Shown here: positions 15,912 to 21,547 of the stretch, one piece after another | Layout of the letters: every line of letters starts with the position of its first letter | Position numbering within the stretch: the first letter of the stretch is position 1 | NCBI GenBank assembly: GCA_964414755.1 | Contig: CAYPXH010000024.1 | Location: 1 to 21,547, forward strand | Reading direction: 5' to 3' | DNA length: 21,547 nucleotides | From: JAEUKQ01 sp964414755 | GTDB lineage: Bacteria > Pseudomonadota > Alphaproteobacteria > JAEUKQ01 | The notes under the pieces: model-generated | Told to the model about the DNA's origin: nothing | Seen by the model: the letters and a program-made list of their open reading frames with translations, nothing else | Databases searched by the model: none | Program-made: the position numbers and the translations under genes

Positions 15912-16610
15912 ATGCAACAGTTAAGTTTAGAGTTACGATATCAGCCTTCTTACCTAGAGGCAAATTTTCAGGTTGGCCTAACCAATCGAGAAGCATATTA
16001 TACTATTAAATCTAATCTTAATTGGCCAAAGTGGGGAATGGTTATTCATGGTCCGGCGGGTTGTGGCAAAACTTATCTTGCTAAAATATGGCAACAACGT
16101 CATCAAGCTTTTTTTATAAGTCCTGATTTTTTTGCCAACCCAACTATTGATTGGCAAACCGTTATCAATAATAGATCAGAACATTATATTATTGACTTCC
16201 AAAAGAACACTTTCCCATTTAACCAAAATTTATACCTCCAGAATTTTTTACATTTGTTAAATCAATTTGACGAAAAACAATATAAATTACTTGTGTGTAC
16301 CCAAGAAAATCCTATTGCTTGGTCAAATATAGAATTAATGGATTTAAAATCTCGCCAGCAAGCAATGCTGAATTTTCATATTGCTGAGCCTGAAGAGGAT
16401 TTATTTAGAAGAATTACGCAACAAATGCTTTTTGAACGAGGGATCATGATACCTGATTATCAATTAAGCTTTTTATCTGTTCATGCGGAACGCAGTTATA
16501 AGTCAATACACTATTTAGTTTATCAAATTTACCAACAAGTTTTGACGCATGGCTCTACAATAACAATAAATAATCTAAAAAATATTCTTAGCCATTTTCC
16601 TAGTAAATGA
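15912..16610 (+). CDS. hdaA: DnaA-homologous replication regulator HdaA
   Basis: An AAA+ protein related to the DnaA ATPase domain. With the DNA-loaded sliding clamp it stimulates DnaA-ATP hydrolysis and limits re-initiation. The 232-residue protein (E. coli Hda about 233) begins with a clamp-binding peptide, QLSLEL at residues 3-8, matching the QLSLPL type of E. coli Hda and confirming the start. Walker A is GPAGCGKT (47-54). The Walker B segment is HYIIDFQ, with a single acidic residue where DnaA has two. DLKSR (about residue 143) fits the conserved Hda position of the SR element, and the C-terminal lid shows ERSYKSIHYLVYQI. There is no DnaA domain IV for DNA binding, which separates it from DnaA. 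The ribosome-binding site is weak (GGTG about ten bases upstream). Confidence 0.88.
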   Translation: MQQLSLELRYQPSYLEANFQVGLTNREAYYTIKSNLNWPKWGMVIHGPAGCGKTYLAKIWQQRHQAFFISPDFFANPTIDWQTVINNRSEHYIIDFQKNTFPFNQNLYLQNFLHLLNQFDEKQYKLLVCTQENPIAWSNIELMDLKSRQQAMLNFHIAEPEEDLFRRITQQMLFERGIMIPDYQLSFLSVHAERSYKSIHYLVYQIYQQVLTHGSTITINNLKNILSHFPSK

Positions 16611-16650
16611 TAAGCTTAATCGTCATTAATTTATTGGAAGATTTATAAAG

Positions 16651-18801
16651 ATGAATAGACCAAATATATCTTCTCAGGATTTTATGCAGTCACCTAAACG
16701 TTTTATTAACAGGGAATTATCGTGGCTGGCTTTCAATCAGCGTGTCCTTGACGAAGCCTATAATAAAAGACACCCTTTGTTAGAGCGGATCCATTTTCTA
16801 TCAATATCGGCAAATAATTTAGATGAATTTTATATGGTTCGTGTCGCAGGATTAAGGGGGCAGGTTGTTGCTGGTGTTGGTCAAAGCTTGGATGGATTGT
16901 CACCATCTCAACAATTGTATGCTATTCACGTAAAAGCTAAGCAGTTAATTGATAGTCAACAAACTTGTTGGCTTGAGCTTAGGAAAGAGTTAGATCAACA
17001 AAATATACACATTCTCGAAATCAATAATATCAGCCAATCTGACAAAGAATGGCTAGAAAAACATTTTGTCGAACAGGTTTTTCCGATACTGACACCGATG
17101 GCAACCGATCCAGCTCATCCATTTCCTTTTATCCAAAACAGGGGGTTTGCTGCAGTTTTGCAGTTGGTTCGAAAAACGGACTGCCGTGAAATGAAAGCCT
17201 TGTTACCGTTTCCATCTCAATTACAGCGCTTCATTCAATTGCCAGGAATGCCTTTACGTTTTTTATTATTAGAAGATTTAATTAGTTTACATTTTGACAA
17301 ACTTTTTCCCGGGTTTGACATATTATCTATTGGTTATTTTCGAATTATTCGCGATAGTGAAATTGAAATATCCGAGCGTGCAGAAGATTTGGTTAGGTTA
17401 TTTGAAACGGCTTTGAAAAAAAGGCGCAGGGGCGACGTTATTAGTTTGAAGATTAATAAGTTCATGCCACAAGATTTGCTTAAGTTTGTCTTGCAGTCAT
17501 TAAACATTAATCAGGATAATGTTGTTTCTGAAGACCGAATGCTAGGGCTTGCTAATATATCAAACCTTGTCAAAATAAATCGTCCAGAACTTCGTTGGAC
17601 ACCGCTTGTATCGCGTTATCCAGAACGTATTCGTGAGATGGGAGGAAACATTTTCTCTGCCATTCGTCATAAGGATATGATCGTTCATCACCCCTATGAA
17701 AGTTTTGATGTGGTTGTTCACTTTATTCGACAAGCAGCAAGTGATCCAAATGTCATTTCCATTAAACAAACTTTATACAGAACTAGTAATGATTCACCAA
17801 TTGTTAAAGCGCTTATTGAAGCGGCTGAGGCTGGTAAATCGGTAACAGCACTTGTTGAACTAAAAGCCAGGTTCGATGAAGAGGCCAATATTCGTTGGGC
17901 TCGTGACATGGAAAGAGCTGGCGTTCAGGTTGTTTTTGGTTTTTTGAATCTTAAAACACATGCCAAGGTTAGTATGGTTATTCGTAAAGAAAACGAGGTT
18001 CTTCGCAGCTATGTGCATTTAGGTACCGGAAACTATAATCCAGAAACATCCAAAATATACACAGACCTTTCTTTTTTTACATGTGACGGCGCCATATGTC
18101 GGGATGCTGCCAAGCTATTTAATTATATGACAGGCTATGGATATCCTGAAAAAATGGAAAAACTCACTGTTGCTCCTTTTTCACTGAGGGATAAATTAAT
18201 AGGGTTAATTGATGAAGAAATTCAGCATGTAAAAAATGGTAATCCAGGCCATATTTGGTTAAAACTAAATGCGATTATTGATCCACCACTAATTGATGCT
18301 TTATATAGGGCGTCTCAAAACGGTGTAGCGGTGGATTTGATAGTTCGTGGTGTCAGTGGTCTTAGACCTGGAATAAAGGGTTTTTCAGAAAACATCCGTG
18401 TAAAAAGTATTATTGGACGATTTTTAGAACATTCGCGTATCATGTGCTTTGGTGCTGGTTATGGGCTGCCTTCACGACAAGCCAAGGTTTTTATATCTTC
18501 CGCTGATTGGATGACAAGAAACATGGAGCGACGGATTGAAGTTTTAATTCCAATTGAAAATCCAACGGTGCACGAACAAGTGCTTGACCAAATTATGCTT
18601 GCCTGTCTAAAAGATAACCTACAAAGCTGGATTTTACAGCATGATGGGGAGTATATTCGTCAGCAGCCAGGTAAAGAAGAATTTAGTGCACATCAATTCT
18701 TTATGAATAATCCAAGTCTTTCAGGGCGTGGTAACGCACTTAAGACCACCAGTCGTCCACCTAATTTAATTGATCAGAAAGCAATACAAGATATATTATG
18801 A
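16651..18801 (+). CDS. ppk: Polyphosphate kinase 1
   Basis: Polymerises the gamma-phosphate of ATP into inorganic polyphosphate and can run in reverse. The 716-residue sequence has the PPK1 N-terminal domain (FINRELSWLAFNQRVLDEA) and LSISANNLDEFYMVRVAG. The two catalytic phospholipase-D-like domains carry KQTLYRT, LVELKARFDEEANI, phosphoacceptor H437 in LKTHAK (E. coli H435), HLGTGNYN, and H594 in LEHSRI (E. coli H592). GGAAG lies about ten bases before ATG 16651. The last four bases (ATGA) overlap the start of ppx, so synthesis and degradation of polyphosphate are translated together. The position after hdaA is common in alphaproteobacteria. Confidence 0.97.
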   Translation: MNRPNISSQDFMQSPKRFINRELSWLAFNQRVLDEAYNKRHPLLERIHFLSISANNLDEFYMVRVAGLRGQVVAGVGQSLDGLSPSQQLYAIHVKAKQLIDSQQTCWLELRKELDQQNIHILEINNISQSDKEWLEKHFVEQVFPILTPMATDPAHPFPFIQNRGFAAVLQLVRKTDCREMKALLPFPSQLQRFIQLPGMPLRFLLLEDLISLHFDKLFPGFDILSIGYFRIIRDSEIEISERAEDLVRLFETALKKRRRGDVISLKINKFMPQDLLKFVLQSLNINQDNVVSEDRMLGLANISNLVKINRPELRWTPLVSRYPERIREMGGNIFSAIRHKDMIVHHPYESFDVVVHFIRQAASDPNVISIKQTLYRTSNDSPIVKALIEAAEAGKSVTALVELKARFDEEANIRWARDMERAGVQVVFGFLNLKTHAKVSMVIRKENEVLRSYVHLGTGNYNPETSKIYTDLSFFTCDGAICRDAAKLFNYMTGYGYPEKMEKLTVAPFSLRDKLIGLIDEEIQHVKNGNPGHIWLKLNAIIDPPLIDALYRASQNGVAVDLIVRGVSGLRPGIKGFSENIRVKSIIGRFLEHSRIMCFGAGYGLPSRQAKVFISSADWMTRNMERRIEVLIPIENPTVHEQVLDQIMLACLKDNLQSWILQHDGEYIRQQPGKEEFSAHQFFMNNPSLSGRGNALKTTSRPPNLIDQKAIQDIL

Positions 18802-20291
18802 AACAAGAAATTGCTTTTTGTCAGCAGGCAAATAAACCATCTATTGCTATTATTGATATCGGTTCAAACTCGATTAGGTTAATTGTTTTCTCAGGACTTA
18901 TTAGGGTACCAGGCGTTTTGTTAAACAAAAAAGCTTTTTGTGAGCTTGGCAAAAATTTACAAAAAACCGGTGTTCTTAACCAGGAAAAGATTGATGAAGC
19001 ATTTAAAACATTAGAGTATTTTATCTGGTTAGCTCGCAGTATATCTGTCGAAAAAATTATTTTATTAGCAACTGCGGCAATACGCGATGCACGTAATGGG
19101 CGCGATTTTGTTCAGCTAGTAGAACAAAAATTAAATGTAAGAATTAAGATACTGAGTGGGAAGGAGGAAGCTTTTTATTCTTCAATGGGTGTTGTTAATA
19201 GTATTTTAGCAACAGATGGGATTGTGGGTGATCTTGGAGGTGGTAGTTTAGAGCTTGTAAGTACGGAAGTGTTGTCGGATAAGACCGTAACAATGCCTGT
19301 TGGGCCATTACGTCTTCAAAACGTTTTTGAAGAAAAGGGGTTATCTGGTGTTCGCAATTTTATTGAAAGCCAATTCAAAAATATTAACTGGATTAGTCAA
19401 TCATTATACGGCAAGAATTTTTATGCAGTTGGTGGGTCATGGCGATTAATTGCAAGGTTGCATATGCACTTAACAAATTATCCTGTCAAAATTATCCATC
19501 AGTATAAGATAGCGGCAGACGAAATAGCATTGTTTTGTGAAAAAGTGGTCGGTGGAATTGATAAAATAGCCGAAAAATATAACATTCCTGATCACCGAAT
19601 GGTTGGTCTTCCGATGGCTGCTTTGACAATGTTGGCGGTAATTAAATGGTTAAAGCCAAGATTTGTTGAATTTTCGGCAAGTGGCCTTCGCGAGGGCTGT
19701 TATTACAGTCTTTTACCTAAGGAAATCACTTCTGAAGATCCGCTGTTAAGTTATGCTAAAAAGTTTGATGAAAATGGCCGTTTTGAGCAACAAGGAGAGA
19801 CGTTTTATCAATGGCTTTTGCCATTGATTCAAGAAAAATTAACAAAAAACAGCAAACGTCTTTTAGAGGTAAGCTGTTACCTTGCAGATTTTGGTTGGGA
19901 TGATCATGCCGATTATCCTGAAACAAGTCGTTTTGAGAGAATTCTTCACTTGCCAGTTGTTGGTATTAGTCATGAAGAAAGAGTAGCACTGGCTTTAATT
20001 GATTATTACCGTCATAAGGATGATTTTAAAGCCGATCAATATAAAAACTACCATAAACTTCTGCCCGATTCTCTAAGAACAGAATGCTATGTTATTGGGT
20101 TATCGTTAAACTTAGCAGATTTTATTTCAGGTGGAATTAATCGTATCTTGACTGACACTTATATTCAACGCAGTAAATATGCGTTAATAATAAATCTGCC
20201 TAAAGAGTTCCCAGTTGAATTTAAGAAAAAAATTAATAAAACCCTTAAGTCCCTGGTCAAGGAACTAGGGGTTGATGTTGAGCTTATATAA
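18798..20291 (+). CDS. ppx: Exopolyphosphatase, Ppx/GppA family
   Basis: Releases phosphate from polyphosphate chain ends; family members can also hydrolyse the pppGpp 5'-phosphate. The 497-residue protein has the ASKHA fold phosphate-1 loop DIGSNSIRL (20-28), TAAIRDARNG (about 92-101), the catalytic GKEEA (121-125) and the second phosphate loop GDLGGGS (144-150). An HD-like C-terminal domain (about 305-497) follows, in which the expected helical segments are visible. The length matches the longer Ppx/GppA type. It starts at ATG 18798 inside the ppk stop (ATGA). Pairing with ppk favours exopolyphosphatase over a stringent-response role, but the sequence cannot exclude both activities. Confidence 0.92.
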   Translation: MKQEIAFCQQANKPSIAIIDIGSNSIRLIVFSGLIRVPGVLLNKKAFCELGKNLQKTGVLNQEKIDEAFKTLEYFIWLARSISVEKIILLATAAIRDARNGRDFVQLVEQKLNVRIKILSGKEEAFYSSMGVVNSILATDGIVGDLGGGSLELVSTEVLSDKTVTMPVGPLRLQNVFEEKGLSGVRNFIESQFKNINWISQSLYGKNFYAVGGSWRLIARLHMHLTNYPVKIIHQYKIAADEIALFCEKVVGGIDKIAEKYNIPDHRMVGLPMAALTMLAVIKWLKPRFVEFSASGLREGCYYSLLPKEITSEDPLLSYAKKFDENGRFEQQGETFYQWLLPLIQEKLTKNSKRLLEVSCYLADFGWDDHADYPETSRFERILHLPVVGISHEERVALALIDYYRHKDDFKADQYKNYHKLLPDSLRTECYVIGLSLNLADFISGGINRILTDTYIQRSKYALIINLPKEFPVEFKKKINKTLKSLVKELGVDVELI

Positions 20292-20310
20292 TTATTGATC
20301 GATCGATAAT
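20291..20310. repeat. 20-bp near-perfect palindrome after ppx
   Basis: ATTATTGATCGATCGATAAT starts on the last base of the ppx stop codon and is symmetrical except for one central-arm pair that forms a G-U wobble in RNA. It could be an operator for eno, or a short hairpin at the end of the ppk-ppx transcript. No clean T-run follows immediately, so it is not a standard terminator. Confidence 0.5.
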
Positions 20311-20382
20311 CCATAAACTTTGGTTGCAAAAAATTATTTTTTATTAATAATTCAGTAAAATTAAAATCTGCAAGGAAACAAA
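20311..20382 (+). promoter_or_regulatory. eno leader with possible promoter
   Basis: A/T-rich leader of eno. TTGCAA at 20324-20329 followed by a TTAATAAT stretch around 20344-20351 could serve as -35 and -10 elements, but the match is weak. AAGGAA at about 20372-20377 is a good ribosome-binding site for ATG 20383. Confidence 0.3.
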
Positions 20383-21547
20383 ATGACCGCAATTACCGGA
20401 ATCAAGGCACGCCAAATTTTTGATAGTCGTGGTAACCCAACTATTGAAGTTGATGTTCAACTTGAAAGTGGTGTGTTAGCCAGAGCTTCTGTTCCTTCTG
20501 GTGCTTCAACTGGCAGGTACGAAGCTGTTGAAAAACGTGATCAAGAAAAAAAATTTGGTGGAAAAAGCGTTTTTTCAGTAATTGATATGATTCATGGTGA
20601 AATATTTGATGTTTTGTCTGGTGTTTCTATAGAAAACCAAGAAACAGTTGATAAACTTTTGATTCAACTTGATGGTACTGATAACAAATCGCGTTTAGGT
20701 GCAAATGCAATTCTTGCAGTGAGCTTGGCGTGCGCAAAGGCTGCTGCTGCGGATAAGAAGATTGCTTTGTATAAATATTTAGGTGGGTTAAACGCCTGCA
20801 TGATGCCCATACCTTTTGTTAACATTATTAATGGGGGGGCACATGCTGATAATAAAATGGATTTTCAAGAATTCATGATTGTTCCCGTTGGGGCTTTTTC
20901 TTTTAGCAACGCCCTGCAGATGGCGCAAGAAACCTTCCACATGTTAAAGCAACTATTAAAAAACAAATCATTATCTACAATGGTTGGTGATGAGGGTGGT
21001 TTTGCACCATTAATATCAGATCCAAAAATGGCACTTGATTTTATCTGCCAAGCAATTGAAAAGGCAGGTTATAAGATAGGCGATGATATAGCATTAGCAT
21101 TAGATGTAGCTGCAAGTGAATTCTATCACGATAATAAATACTTGGTTAAGGGGATAAATAGAGTAACTGATGCCAAGGGGCTTATACAATATTACCAGGA
21201 ATTATGCCAATCATACCCCATCATTTCAATTGAAGATGGGTTGGCTGAAGATGATTGGAATGGCTGGAAACTGATGACCAAGTCAATGGGGGAAAACACC
21301 CAATTAGTGGGTGACGATTTATTTGTAACAAATTCTAAAAAGTTACAACAAGGTATTCAAGAAAAAGCCGCAAATGCAATTCTTATTAAACCAAATCAAG
21401 TGGGGACACTATCGGAAACATTAGATGTCATTAGGTTAGCGCAGAAAACTGGTTACAAGACAATAATATCACATCGTTCCGGTGAAACGGAGGATACAAC
21501 GATAGCAGATTTAGCTGTAGCTGTGAATGCCGGACAGATTAAAACCG
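20383..21547 (+). CDS. eno: Enolase (3' end cut by window edge)
   Basis: Glycolytic enzyme interconverting 2-phosphoglycerate and phosphoenolpyruvate. The frame is open from ATG 20383 to the last base, giving about 388 of the expected ~425-430 residues. Clear family blocks: ARQIFDSRGNPTIEVDV at the N-terminus, VPSGASTG of the mobile loop, FVNIINGGAHADNKMDFQEFM, the catalytic-glutamate region VGDEGGFAP, metal ligands in ALDVAASEFY, SIEDGLAEDDW and VGDDLF, the catalytic lysine region LIKPNQVGTLSET, and SHRSGETEDT near the cut end. AAGGAA lies six bases upstream of the ATG. It is separated from ppx by 91 bases that include a palindrome, so it probably has its own promoter. Confidence 0.98.
   Translation, partial: MTAITGIKARQIFDSRGNPTIEVDVQLESGVLARASVPSGASTGRYEAVEKRDQEKKFGGKSVFSVIDMIHGEIFDVLSGVSIENQETVDKLLIQLDGTDNKSRLGANAILAVSLACAKAAAADKKIALYKYLGGLNACMMPIPFVNIINGGAHADNKMDFQEFMIVPVGAFSFSNALQMAQETFHMLKQLLKNKSLSTMVGDEGGFAPLISDPKMALDFICQAIEKAGYKIGDDIALALDVAASEFYHDNKYLVKGINRVTDAKGLIQYYQELCQSYPIISIEDGLAEDDWNGWKLMTKSMGENTQLVGDDLFVTNSKKLQQGIQEKAANAILIKPNQVGTLSETLDVIRLAQKTGYKTIISHRSGETEDTTIADLAVAVNAGQIKT

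Noticed and set aside
20165..20392. Minus-strand 75-codon frame across the ppx-eno junction.
   Set aside because: Mostly antisense to ppx, no ribosome-binding site or recognisable family.
1..21547. Mobile elements, CRISPR arrays, tRNA or rRNA genes, prophage or defence islands.
   Set aside because: I looked for inverted-repeat-bounded transposases, regularly spaced repeats, cloverleaf sequences and typical defence genes and saw none; nearly all the DNA is conserved housekeeping coding sequence.

Overview
This window looks like core chromosome from an AT-rich alphaproteobacterium. The evidence is the short prolyl-tRNA synthetase without the editing insertion, the order proS-lolC-lolD-dnaE, pepA next to holC, surA next to ksgA, an HdaA-type DnaA homologue next to ppk, and a DUF2066 protein with a PerM-like permease just before it. 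The strong A/T bias, tight gene packing and one decayed transporter gene fit a streamlined or host-associated lineage (for example Holosporales-like, or an AT-rich marine alphaproteobacterium). The sequence alone does not settle which. A run of 100 Ns shows the source is a scaffolded draft assembly.

Layout. Positions 1-590, minus strand: a TPP (thiamine pyrophosphate) riboswitch followed by a ThiZ-like ABC ATPase that stops right after the start of its signature motif. Positions 777-8594, plus strand: proS, lolC, lolD, dnaE and a beta-hydroxyacid dehydrogenase, closely packed and mostly overlapping or a few bases apart. Positions 8598-11435, minus strand: pepA, holC and mazG, read in that order and convergent with the previous group. 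Positions 11598-20291, plus strand: surA-ksgA, a DUF2066 protein and PerM-like permease, hdaA, and ppk-ppx. From 20383 to the right edge: eno, cut by the window end.

How the genes fit together. The window is rich in replication functions: the polymerase III catalytic subunit (dnaE), its chi subunit (holC), and HdaA, which promotes DnaA-ATP hydrolysis on the sliding clamp. DnaE and HdaA both carry recognisable clamp-binding peptides. Envelope biogenesis is represented by LolC/LolD (lipoprotein release) and SurA (outer-membrane protein folding). Ppk and Ppx make and degrade polyphosphate and are translationally coupled. MazG is a nucleotide house-cleaning enzyme.

Two points matter most for anyone using this annotation. 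First, lolD appears broken only because of an assembly gap: the same 55 bases lie on both sides of the Ns, and collapsing them gives an intact 228-residue LolD. Second, the riboswitch at the left edge is well preserved while the gene it controls is truncated. I found no mobile element, CRISPR array, tRNA, rRNA or defence cassette, and no convincing sign of an undescribed multi-gene system. No gene-free stretch exceeds 300 bases.
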